Assembly: GCA_043760555.1 (NCBI GenBank)
Contig: JAYUOW010000325.1
Location: forward strand, 1-23,081
Source of the DNA: JANMDR01 sp043760555
GTDB taxonomy: Bacteria; Pseudomonadota; Gammaproteobacteria; Burkholderiales; Usitatibacteraceae
Reading direction: 5' to 3'
DNA length: 23,081 nucleotides
How positions within the stretch are numbered: position 1 is the stretch's first letter; each line of letters starts with the position of its first letter. Below are positions 1 to 6,640 of the stretch, piece after piece. The notes beneath the pieces were generated by a model. It worked only from the letters and a program-made list of their open reading frames with translations, ran no database searches and had not been told where the DNA came from. Both the position numbers and the translations under genes were made by a program.

Positions 1-1191
1 AGGCAAACCCACGCAGCCGTGATAACCCAAATGCGTGGCGATCACGCGCGCGGGCTTGTGCGCATACAAGGCAGGGCGCGCACCTGCAGTGTGACCGGCA
101 AGGTCAATAAGCAGATCAAGATCGCAATCGGCAATGAGCTTGGCAGCTTCAAGTGTGGTTGCACCGTGAATGTTGACCAAGGCTTCGACTTGCTCGACAA
201 ATTGCTGGGTCACGTCGTCATTAAATTTTGGGTCGTTTAAACCAAAAAGATAGACTTGAAATTGGGCTTTATCGTGATTGGCGATGACGTTCAACATCAA
301 GCGGCCCATCACATGGCCACGGAAATCTGGCGATACATAACCGATGCGGAGGCGTTTGTCCGACCCATTACTCGTACGACGGGGAAGTTGCAAACCTTGC
401 TTCCGTTGGCCGCTAGAAATAGCGTTGGCGTAGGCTTGATAGGATTGGCGAAGTGCGGGCAAGGGCAAATTGAAGTATTGGATTAACCCCAGCAATTCGC
501 TGGGTGCGCCACCTGTGGCGTTGGGCGCATCATTCACATCGGCGAAGGGATTAGTTGCTAGCGCTTGCAGTAATTCACCTTCCAACACTGCATCGGCGCT
601 GTGCCGCGCGACTAAAATACCGGCGAGAATTTGCTGCGCGCCAAACTGCGAGTTGGCTGCGCGCCACGCCGTAAATGTCGCGATGGCGGCCGTGAAATCT
701 TTGGCGTTAACCTGTGCATTAAACAAGCCCTCCCACGCGGCTTCATTCTGCGCATTTTGCACAACCGCGCGCTGCAGCGGCTTGATGGAGTCTGCCATAC
801 GGTTTAAGCGCTGCAAGACTAAGCCTAAATTGTACGTAGCCTGCTGGTGCGTTGGCTCTACTTTTAGCGCGCTGCTGTAGGCGGATTCAGCGCTCTCGTA
901 CTCGCGTAGGGTTTGGTGCAAATTACCGAGATTATTGAGCGCGTTGGCAAACTGCGGGCGCACGGTGATTGCCTGTGTATAGACCTGCTTGGCTTTGTCG
1001 TTTTGCCCCATTTCTTGAAGGCACAGGGCATAGTTGTACAACGCTTCCCAGTTACGGCTATCGGTTTGCAACAAGGCTTCATAGCGAATTGCCGCTTCTA
1101 AATACCGCTGCTTGGTATGCAAGTCGATTGCTTGGTTATGCAGCAGTTTCTTTGTCTCTGCTGGGCTAAGTGGGGTGTGGGAAGCGCTCAT
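1..1191 (-). CDS. TPR-containing SPINDLY/OGT-family O-GlcNAc-transferase-like protein (partial, C-terminus missing)
   Basis: The frame is open from the ATG at 1191 to base 1, giving 397 residues with no stop, so the protein continues beyond the window. The first ~200 residues read as tetratricopeptide repeats, for example YEALLQTDSRNWEALYNYAL, then QAITVRPQFANALNNLGNL, then SALKVEPTHQQATYNLG. From about residue 279 the GT41 (O-linked GlcNAc transferase, SPINDLY) catalytic region begins with RIGYVSPDFRGHVMG. Its His aligns with the conserved catalytic-region His of the family. Later DLLIDLAGHTAGARPALYAH and LGYHG match the family's DLAGHTAG and LGYPG signatures, with His in place of Pro in the latter. 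Such proteins usually move a sugar from a nucleotide donor to Ser/Thr or act in glycan synthesis. The gene starts 26 bp after the wzt stop with no clear Shine-Dalgarno, so it is probably the last visible gene of that operon. The substrate is unknown. Confidence 0.88.
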   Translation of the reverse strand, partial: MSASHTPLSPAETKKLLHNQAIDLHTKQRYLEAAIRYEALLQTDSRNWEALYNYALCLQEMGQNDKAKQVYTQAITVRPQFANALNNLGNLHQTLREYESAESAYSSALKVEPTHQQATYNLGLVLQRLNRMADSIKPLQRAVVQNAQNEAAWEGLFNAQVNAKDFTAAIATFTAWRAANSQFGAQQILAGILVARHSADAVLEGELLQALATNPFADVNDAPNATGGAPSELLGLIQYFNLPLPALRQSYQAYANAISSGQRKQGLQLPRRTSNGSDKRLRIGYVSPDFRGHVMGRLMLNVIANHDKAQFQVYLFGLNDPKFNDDVTQQFVEQVEALVNIHGATTLEAAKLIADCDLDLLIDLAGHTAGARPALYAHKPARVIATHLGYHGCVGLP

Positions 1192-1217
1192 ATTGCAGAA
1201 CTCAATTTCAGATGGGT

Positions 1218-2519
1218 TTAATTTAATAGGTTGCCAACATTGGCCGGGAGTGATTCTATCGGCGCGTCGAGCCATTGATGGTCAAGGCGGCACAGCCCGT
1301 AATCGCGGGTGCGACCCGTCACCCAAAAGTCTAACTCAAGTGAGTCAAATAAGCGCAGCCCTTGCTTATCGAGCACATGGGCGCGGTAGCGATATTTACC
1401 GGGTAATAGACTTAAGTTTGGAAAGTGCACCTTGAAGGCGTAACGATTATCGCCGATGGGCGTGGGCGTATAGTTGTGATCGGTCGAATGCGTGCCATAA
1501 AGTGGCGAGCCATCCGCCCTAGCAATACCGATGAGAATGACGGGGGACTCATCCGGCGGCGCGTAGCAGGTGCCGTATAAGTGCATTGATTCGCCAAGCG
1601 CTACTTCATTATTAACTGGAATTTCACCGTCGGCATTGGCGATCCAGTGGGAGATCATGCGCAATGCATTCGGGCCATTGGCACCGCGCGTTATCTTCTC
1701 AAGCTTATTATTTTTTTCCTCATGGTGCGCGAGATAGGCTTGCGTGACGCGGAATGAGTCCCCATACATATGGATTTTGCCTTCGTGAATCCACACCGTT
1801 TTAGGGCACAGCGTTTGAATGTGATACATGCTGTGAGAGCACAACATCAAAGTGCCGCCACCGTTTAAGTACTGCTCAATCCAGCGCATACATTTCTTTT
1901 GGAATGATTCGTCACCCACGGCTAACACTTCGTCGGTAATGAGCAATTCAGGTGATAGCGCTGTGGCCACCGCAAACCCTAAACGCACCGTCATGCCGGT
2001 AGAGTAGTGATTTACGGGTTGATCGATGTGGGTACCAATGTCGGCGAAGTCAATGATTTGCTGCAAGCTCTTGTCTATTTCAGCTTTAGATAATCCCGCT
2101 AACGCCGCTGCCAAATAAATGTTTTCACGACCGGTGTAGTCAGGGTGAAAGCCAGTTCCAAGCTCTAGCAACGCAGCGGTTTTGCCGTTTACGTGCATCG
2201 TGCCTGCGGTGGGCTTGACTACTTTTGCGGCAACTTTAAGCAGTGTGGATTTGCCAGCACCGTTGTCGCCGATTACGCCTAAAGATTCACCGCGTTTGAC
2301 TTCAAGCGTGATGTTTTGCAGCGCTGTAAAACTGCGGGTTGGTGCCGTGCCGCGCAGCAAACTGAAAAGCACATCGATGCGATTACCGGCCGTATTGAGC
2401 TGCGGAAAATCCTTGCCTATGCCCGTCATACTCAATATAACATTGCCAGCACTTCTCGCAGATACCCCATTTTCGGGCATTTCCAGCTTATCGTTGGGTT
2501 GAACATTAACGCCCGACAT
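1218..2519 (-). CDS. wzt: Polysaccharide ABC exporter ATPase, Wzt type, with C-terminal carbohydrate-binding domain
   Basis: This 433-aa protein energises export of a lipid-linked glycan (O-antigen or capsule type) across the inner membrane, pairing with the permease just upstream. The nucleotide-binding domain has Walker A GDNGAGKST (about residues 84-92), the family's GTGFHPDYTGRENIY loop (about 121-135), signature YSTGMTVRL (172-180), Walker B ELLITDEVLAVGD (191-203) and the switch His in LMLCSHS (229). The last ~140 residues (from about 290) form an extra domain like the Wzt C-terminal glycan-binding domain. In the E. coli O8/O9a systems that domain recognises a chemically capped chain end, but no capping enzyme is visible here. 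The ATG overlaps the wzm stop as TAATG, a one-base overlap typical of coupled translation. I am sure of the family; the glycan exported is unknown. Confidence 0.93.
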   Translation of the reverse strand: MSGVNVQPNDKLEMPENGVSARSAGNVILSMTGIGKDFPQLNTAGNRIDVLFSLLRGTAPTRSFTALQNITLEVKRGESLGVIGDNGAGKSTLLKVAAKVVKPTAGTMHVNGKTAALLELGTGFHPDYTGRENIYLAAALAGLSKAEIDKSLQQIIDFADIGTHIDQPVNHYSTGMTVRLGFAVATALSPELLITDEVLAVGDESFQKKCMRWIEQYLNGGGTLMLCSHSMYHIQTLCPKTVWIHEGKIHMYGDSFRVTQAYLAHHEEKNNKLEKITRGANGPNALRMISHWIANADGEIPVNNEVALGESMHLYGTCYAPPDESPVILIGIARADGSPLYGTHSTDHNYTPTPIGDNRYAFKVHFPNLSLLPGKYRYRAHVLDKQGLRLFDSLELDFWVTGRTRDYGLCRLDHQWLDAPIESLPANVGNLLN

Positions 2520-3307
2520 TATAAGAAGTCTTCAAAATGGGGGGCCAAGCGCTGAAACAATGCGATGCCAATAATGGCGACAACAAATGCGCCACCAATA
2601 AACGCCATGTCACCGAGGGCAAATAAATTGCTTCCGGTGATTATTTCGCGGCTGCGCTCGACCAAATACCCAAGCGGATTCATGCTGAAAATGCCCTGAT
2701 ATTTCGCAGGAATTTGACTTAAAGGATACATAACTGGAGTCAAAAAATAGAGCGCCATGAGTGCCGGCGGCACGAGGTGCTCAAGGTCTTTTAATATAGT
2801 TTGAACAGCACTTGCCGCAGCCGATAAGCCAAGCGTGAGAATAAATAGGCCAAATAACAAAGGCAGAAAACTAACGAGAGTGAGCCACGCAACAGGGGAG
2901 CCTGTCACCGAAAGCGCCACCAACACGACCGCAAAGCCGAGCAGGTGGATTATAAAGGTGGCGGACACGACCGCAAACACTAAATAGATGGTGGGGAACG
3001 CCACTTTTTTAAGCAGCGCTGCATTGCCGTGAATAGCCGATAGGCTGCGATTAAGCGCATCGGCAAACATCATCCACGGCCACAAACCGGCGGCTAAAAA
3101 AAATGTATAGCTGTACGGCCGCTGCGCGACACTGGCCTTAAACATATTTTCAAACACGATGGAGTAAATGCCCAGCAAGAGCATGGGCGTAAGTATCGGC
3201 CACACAACACTAAGCAGGGTGTTTGAATACTTAGCGCGTAATTCACGCTCCAAAAAATGGAGGATGAGGGTGCGTTGCGCGTAATGGCGCTTTAATCCGG
3301 CAAGCAC
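2519..3307 (-). CDS. wzm: Polysaccharide ABC exporter permease, ABC-2 / Wzm type
   Basis: This is a 262-aa inner-membrane permease of the ABC-2 family. A cytoplasmic amphipathic start (ERELRAKYSNTLLSVVWPIL, about residues 20-39) is followed by about six hydrophobic segments and ends in a short cytoplasmic tail. The YFLTPVMYPLSQIPAKYQGI stretch, followed by NPLGYLVERSREII, is the usual periplasmic loop and signature of O-antigen and teichoic-acid exporters. The start is a GTG at 3307 with no convincing Shine-Dalgarno. The frame upstream is closed by a TAG eight codons earlier, and the family N-terminus begins close to here, so the GTG is the best choice. It follows the prolyl isomerase by 37 bp and overlaps wzt by one base. 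Length and topology are normal for Wzm. Confidence 0.93.
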   Translation of the reverse strand: MLAGLKRHYAQRTLILHFLERELRAKYSNTLLSVVWPILTPMLLLGIYSIVFENMFKASVAQRPYSYTFFLAAGLWPWMMFADALNRSLSAIHGNAALLKKVAFPTIYLVFAVVSATFIIHLLGFAVVLVALSVTGSPVAWLTLVSFLPLLFGLFILTLGLSAAASAVQTILKDLEHLVPPALMALYFLTPVMYPLSQIPAKYQGIFSMNPLGYLVERSREIITGSNLFALGDMAFIGGAFVVAIIGIALFQRLAPHFEDFL

Positions 3308-3309
3308 GA

Positions 3310-3345
3310 TTATTGCTGGACGCGGCAGTACCTATAGGTTCGCAT
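3310..3345 (-). other. Possible 11-codon bridging ORF between the isomerase and wzm
   Basis: The isomerase stop reads TAATG, and the embedded ATG opens a frame of 11 codons (MRTYRYCRVQQ) that stops 2 bp before the wzm GTG. The wzm GTG itself lacks a Shine-Dalgarno, so ribosomes finishing the isomerase could restart here and be delivered to wzm. The positions are read directly from the sequence; the coupling role is inferred, and the peptide need not have a function. Confidence 0.3.
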
Positions 3346-4304
3346 TATTTTGCCGTCTGCGGCGCGGCGCTAATAAGGCCCGCCGGTTGCGTCTGTGGCT
3401 GCTGGGCACGTCGGCGGCGCGCATCAAGCAATTCAGTATTCAACACGATGCTTGGATCAAGCTCAATGGTATTGATTTTTTTGCTGCGCTGTTCTGCGCG
3501 ATACTTTGTTTCAAGGGTTGCGATGATGGACGATTTGGCTTCATCAAAGCTAATTTTGCGACCGGGCTTGACCTTGTTTAGTTTGATAATGTGCACGCCA
3601 AATTCGGAGACGATAGGCTGACTAATTTCACCCAGTTTTAAGGCCAACGCCGCAGCGCTGTAAGTTTTTGCAAGACTATCAGCAGGCACATTGCCTAAGT
3701 GGCCTTTATTTTTTTTCACCGATCCGTCTTCCGAAAACTCGACAGCTGTCGCTTCGAACGCTGCGCCAGCGGCGAGCTTTTCACGCAGTTCAGAGGCGAT
3801 GCGCAAAGCTTCTTTCTCGGTGCGGCATTGCGTTTTAAAGAGGATATGACTGGTATCGATATCTGGTGCGATGGTGTATTTTTCGGTCTGCGTGACGTAG
3901 ATTTCACGGGCCTGGTTTGTGTAGTTAGGCATGACTAACTGCTGCTCAAATTCCCTCAGCCGCGCCCGCGCAATTATGCTCTCGCGCGCGGCTTCAAGTT
4001 CCGCTAGCAATGTCGGTGTTTGGTCTAACTTACTATCTTGCGCTTCTTTAACAAGCGTTTTATTGGTCAATTGCGTTTTGAGAAATTCCGCAATGCGTTT
4101 TGGCTCGGCATTGACCACATTGCGGGCATCTATGGGCATGGCATTGAGCGCCCTGTCCAGCATCTCTTCGGTAACTTCCACTTTGTCGGATTTTAAAATC
4201 ACATTTTTTGCTTGCGCAAATGCAGTGATGGGGGTTGTGAGTAACAGAAGCGAAACAGTAACTGCTTGCACCGGCGTTACGCGGAGCGGATTTTGAATTG
4301 CCAT
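3345..4304 (-). CDS. Secreted parvulin-type peptidyl-prolyl cis-trans isomerase (SurA/PrsA/EpsD-like)
   Basis: This 319-aa exported folding factor probably acts in the periplasm. Residues 1-30 are a signal peptide (hydrophobic VTVSLLLLTTPITAFA, cleavage likely after AFA). Residues ~35-140 are a charged helical SurA-N/trigger-factor-like region, and ~145-246 are a rotamase domain with DTSHILFK, EFSEDGSVKKNKGHLGNVP and SEFGVHIIKLNKVKPG, the standard parvulin landmarks. The C-terminal tail is Arg/Gln/Pro-rich (RRRRAQQ). A parvulin fused into a polysaccharide operon recalls the EpsD family of the Methylobacillus methanolan cluster. That subfamily call is an inference from context and would need a profile search. 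Its stop (TAA at 3347-3345) overlaps an ATG as TAATG, leading into a short reading frame before wzm. It is probably the first gene of the export operon. Confidence 0.85.
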   Translation of the reverse strand: MAIQNPLRVTPVQAVTVSLLLLTTPITAFAQAKNVILKSDKVEVTEEMLDRALNAMPIDARNVVNAEPKRIAEFLKTQLTNKTLVKEAQDSKLDQTPTLLAELEAARESIIARARLREFEQQLVMPNYTNQAREIYVTQTEKYTIAPDIDTSHILFKTQCRTEKEALRIASELREKLAAGAAFEATAVEFSEDGSVKKNKGHLGNVPADSLAKTYSAAALALKLGEISQPIVSEFGVHIIKLNKVKPGRKISFDEAKSSIIATLETKYRAEQRSKKINTIELDPSIVLNTELLDARRRRAQQPQTQPAGLISAAPQTAK

Positions 4305-4397
4305 AATTTTAGTCTTTGAAAGGTGTTAATTTAGGGCTTGCGCAGCATTGACTTGTCGCGCACTACTTAGTTCAATCATCGGCTTGAAGGTTTTGCC

Positions 4398-4472
4398 ATG
4401 AGTGACCGACCTTACCCTGATGTTCACGAGCGTTGTCGCGGCAAGATAGCATACGCTGATCAATTTTCGTAG
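4398..4472 (+). CDS. Possible 24-aa small ORF of unknown function
   Basis: This plus-strand frame of 24 residues (MSDRPYPDVHERCRGKIAYA, then DQFS, stop TAG) starts at an ATG preceded by GAAGG with 7-base spacing, a good ribosome-binding site. It is the only plus-strand frame in this part of the window with such a start. A poor match to a sigma70 promoter (TTGACT, 17 bp, TTCAAT) lies upstream. The peptide resembles nothing I know. It could be a real small protein, the remnant of a lost gene, or chance. Confidence 0.2.
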   Translation: MSDRPYPDVHERCRGKIAYADQFS

Positions 4473-4561
4473 TTTCAGTCATCCATCTCGACACATTTTA
4501 CTGCTTTCATCCGATTGATGCTCGGCGTCGTTTGCCATCGAGGCCTAACGTTAATTTGATT

Positions 4562-4575
4562 TTCACTTTAGTGAA
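4562..4575. promoter_or_regulatory. Inverted repeat TTCACT-TT-AGTGAA
   Basis: A 14-bp inverted repeat with 6-bp arms and a 2-bp centre lies in the intergenic region between the 513-aa gene's terminator and the isomerase operon. It contains the octamer TCACTTTA, which is also an arm of the 16-bp palindrome at 8127-8142 and occurs at the predicted start site of the lipoprotein gene (8668-8675). It may be an operator; nothing in the sequence shows which protein would bind it. Confidence 0.3.
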
Positions 4576-4620
4576 TTGTGTGAAACATAAAAACGGCTAT
4601 GTCAGAGGGACTCAAAATGG

Positions 4621-4656
4621 CAAGATGCCCAGCAAAGTGATTTGCTGGGCATCTTG
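4621..4656 (-). terminator. Strong hairpin after the 513-aa gene (likely terminator)
   Basis: A perfect 16-bp stem (4621-4636 pairs with 4641-4656) closes a four-base loop, starting 15 bp after the stop of the 513-aa gene. In the minus-strand direction it is followed only by CCATTTTGAG, so the U-tract is poor. It may act as a weak intrinsic terminator or mainly protect the mRNA 3' end. Confidence 0.65.
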
Positions 4657-4671
4657 ATCAGCAACTGCGAC

Positions 4672-6213
4672 TTATCGGAATTGCATTAGCGTTGCACACG
4701 CACCGTAGGGCGTCCCCGGCAAGCTCCTTGTGCAGGAATCCTGCGTTGGGAAGCCTGTAGTGCGCGGGTCGGAGCTAGATGGCCTTGCGTCTTGATGGCG
4801 AACGTTGACGTAATATTTTTCACCCGGCGTTAACACGCAAATTGGTACAAACGTTTCAGTCGGTCCCGGCGTTCCACCAATTCTATACGACAACCCGCCG
4901 TTTGAAGATCCGTCAGAGAAAAAGCACGCATCTTTTCCGACTTTGGATGTATCAAAATCGCATGGCGTCTTTGTGATCGTCACAAATTGCGCGGCCTGAG
5001 GGCCAAACGATTCAGATACGTTTAACGAGAATGAACCGGTATTAACTTCGCCCGGTTGAAGCACTGGCACAGTGATGGCATAAATGATTGCTGCGTTTGG
5101 CTGCAAGGTGAATACGTCGCGTGCTGAACCACGACGCGACTTCGCATAATCTACATTGTGCATGAAGGCTTGCGTGATCGGTGGCGTTGCTGACTGACAA
5201 TTGGTCGCCGGTGCGGAAGTACTTATCGCATAGGCATTTAGCGGTTGCCGTGTGACAGCGGAGTATTGCAATCCCATTGTCCAAGAAGGGCTCGGAATGG
5301 TTGAAATAATGGTTAAATCAGTCGAGTCGGTGCCGCATGGCAAATTGACGATAAAACCATTCGCGTCGCGTATAGGCTGATTATTGCCGTCAATAGACGG
5401 GCAGGTTTTTAGCGAACCGCTTTGTGTGGGCGGAGTAATGACCGGAGGCACCACGACAGGAGGAACTACGACGGGGGGAACAACAACGGGCGGCGTCGTG
5501 CCAACAGGGTCAGACTTAAATATATAGAAAGTTGAATCTAGTATTTTATCTTTGGTTGGCTGCGAACGACCAGAATTGATCTCTTCCAGCGTAATTTTTA
5601 AGGCCTTATGACCCTGCTGATTATAAAGCAGCGTAATTGGTATTTGCTGTTGAACCGGCATGATTGCCGAGAAGCCGGTCGGCACGCTGCCAGGAAACGT
5701 CAAAATTCCCTCCGTTGCGGGCGCGGTGTAATCAACGGCATACTGCGCGCCTAAAACACCAGGAGGCTCAGCGTGTGCTTCAATCTTGTATCGTACATAA
5801 ACATTCTGCTTAGCATCCGTTGGTCGCGTGGTCAGCGTTACCGTACTTGGTGCACCTCCGTTGGTAAAAAATAAATTTACGTTAGCCAAAGGGTTTGCTT
5901 GGTTTTTGGCCGGAAAAATCACACGGCTCTCGTACGCTGCCCAAACTGTGCCTTGGTATGGCTGATCAGCTCCTGTGCTCGGCACCCCCGGTGCTACCGC
6001 TGCTGTGCATGTGGGATCGTCCGTACTAATTTCTAGGGTTGAATCGGCGGGGAAATACTTAGAGGTGACACTTTTGCAAGTAGTGGCTTTTGCGTTCACT
6101 TTTACTGTTGCTGCATTGATGGTCAATGTTATTGGCACAGTATTTTGTGCAAAGCCAGAGCCCGCGAATATTAGGCACGCTGCCGGCATAATGATTTTGA
6201 ATGGAATATACAT
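4672..6213 (-). CDS. Secreted two-domain protein of unknown function with Pro/Val linker
   Basis: This 513-aa exported protein belongs to no family I can name. Residues 1-22 are a signal peptide (hydrophobic core MPAACLIFAGSGFA, cleavage near FAQ). An N-terminal domain (~25-235) is rich in Thr, Val and Ala with predicted beta character and two early Cys. It is joined by a linker at ~238-263 made of PPVVV repeats ending in PPVITPP. The C-terminal domain (~265-513) contains several Cys and ends with CVLTPGEKYYVNVRHQ and two further Cys, a pattern that suggests a disulphide-bonded extracellular beta domain. The upstream AAAGGT is an acceptable ribosome-binding site. The gene stands alone, with a promoter-like TATAAA at 6262-6257 and a hairpin after its stop. 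The linker and Cys suggest an adhesin- or enzyme-accessory-like surface protein, and it may be a T2SS substrate. Both ideas are inference. Confidence 0.75.
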   Translation of the reverse strand: MYIPFKIIMPAACLIFAGSGFAQNTVPITLTINAATVKVNAKATTCKSVTSKYFPADSTLEISTDDPTCTAAVAPGVPSTGADQPYQGTVWAAYESRVIFPAKNQANPLANVNLFFTNGGAPSTVTLTTRPTDAKQNVYVRYKIEAHAEPPGVLGAQYAVDYTAPATEGILTFPGSVPTGFSAIMPVQQQIPITLLYNQQGHKALKITLEEINSGRSQPTKDKILDSTFYIFKSDPVGTTPPVVVPPVVVPPVVVPPVITPPTQSGSLKTCPSIDGNNQPIRDANGFIVNLPCGTDSTDLTIISTIPSPSWTMGLQYSAVTRQPLNAYAISTSAPATNCQSATPPITQAFMHNVDYAKSRRGSARDVFTLQPNAAIIYAITVPVLQPGEVNTGSFSLNVSESFGPQAAQFVTITKTPCDFDTSKVGKDACFFSDGSSNGGLSYRIGGTPGPTETFVPICVLTPGEKYYVNVRHQDARPSSSDPRTTGFPTQDSCTRSLPGTPYGACATLMQFR

Positions 6214-6551
6214 AATTGATTTTTACCTTTTAGGTGGGGCGCGCCACTGAATTATTTTTATACCCCTTCGGGTTTGATACCTTGAAACCTACTGCATTAT
6301 CTTACCTACCGCTTGATCTTACAGACTGCTTAACGTTCCAGCCTTCTTTTGGAATACTGATTAGCTTGAAGAAACTCGGCATTTGCGACTTCATTGAAAA
6401 CGCAAAGAGCTAGCGCACAACCAGTCCAGAAAATTGAAAACACCGCCTAACGCCTCCCCTTATGTGTGGAGCACCTTAGGTTCTGCTGAATTCAAGCCTT
6501 CACAACGACAGAGAGATTTGCATGCCTTAACAGACAATTCAAACTAGAAAA
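6214..6551. other. Intergenic region upstream of the 513-aa gene
   Basis: This stretch, together with 6552-6640, forms a gap of more than 400 bp. It holds a candidate -10 (TATAAA, 6262-6257 on the minus strand) with only a weak -35, and a 17-bp tandem repeat at 6287-6320. Its right end is the U-tract of the neighbouring terminator. A minus-strand frame of 30 codons (6394-6302) has no ribosome-binding site, and I do not count it as a gene. A short weak inverted repeat lies outside this stretch at 6605-6619, between the terminator and the 485-aa gene's stop. Confidence 0.6.
6287..6320. repeat. Two tandem 17-bp repeats upstream of the 513-aa gene
   Basis: On the minus strand the units read AAGATCAAGCGGTAGGT and AAGATAATGCAGTAGGT, directly adjacent, with 14 of 17 positions identical. 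They end about 25 bp upstream of the candidate -10 (6262-6257), where an activator would bind. Spacing of 17 bp is not a whole number of helical turns, which argues somewhat against a simple same-face pair of sites. Confidence 0.5.
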
Positions 6552-6579
6552 AAAATGAGGAGCCTAAGCTCCTCATTTT
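6544..6579 (-). terminator. Rho-independent terminator of the 485-aa surface protein gene
   Basis: A 12-bp stem (6552-6563 with 6568-6579) including GAGGAGC closes a four-base loop. On the minus strand it is followed by an uninterrupted T-run overlapping the stem base (A-run at 6548-6555 on the plus strand). This is a textbook intrinsic terminator, about 60 bp after the stop. Its strength suits a highly transcribed single-gene unit. Confidence 0.9.
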
Positions 6580-6640
6580 AGTTTATTACACGTACCTGAG
6601 TCGCTATCTAAACTAGATAAGCTAGCAAATCAGTAGGCTA

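Larger units (their letters stand above)
4305..4620. other. Intergenic region upstream of the isomerase operon
   Basis: Together with the hairpin at 4621-4656 and the bases up to 4671, this forms a 367-bp stretch without an annotated gene. It must contain the promoter of the isomerase-wzm-wzt operon, but I see no convincing -35/-10 pair on the minus strand. It holds a 24-codon plus-strand ORF with a good ribosome-binding site (4398-4472) and an inverted repeat, TTCACT-TT-AGTGAA (4562-4575). The rest shows no recognisable structure. Confidence 0.6.

Noticed and set aside
5428..5500. DNA repeat in the 513-aa gene, considered as a CRISPR-like or mobile repeat.
   Set aside because: It is simply the coding sequence of the PPVVV linker, in frame and degenerate at third codon positions.
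6302..6394. A 30-codon minus-strand frame upstream of the 513-aa gene.
   Set aside because: There is no ribosome-binding site, the peptide has no recognisable feature, and it overlaps the tandem repeat region. Chance is sufficient.
6604..6622. A second hairpin (TATCTA-AAC-TAGATA) between the 485-aa gene stop and its terminator.
   Set aside because: It is short, AT-rich and has no T-run. The strong terminator just beyond explains the site.
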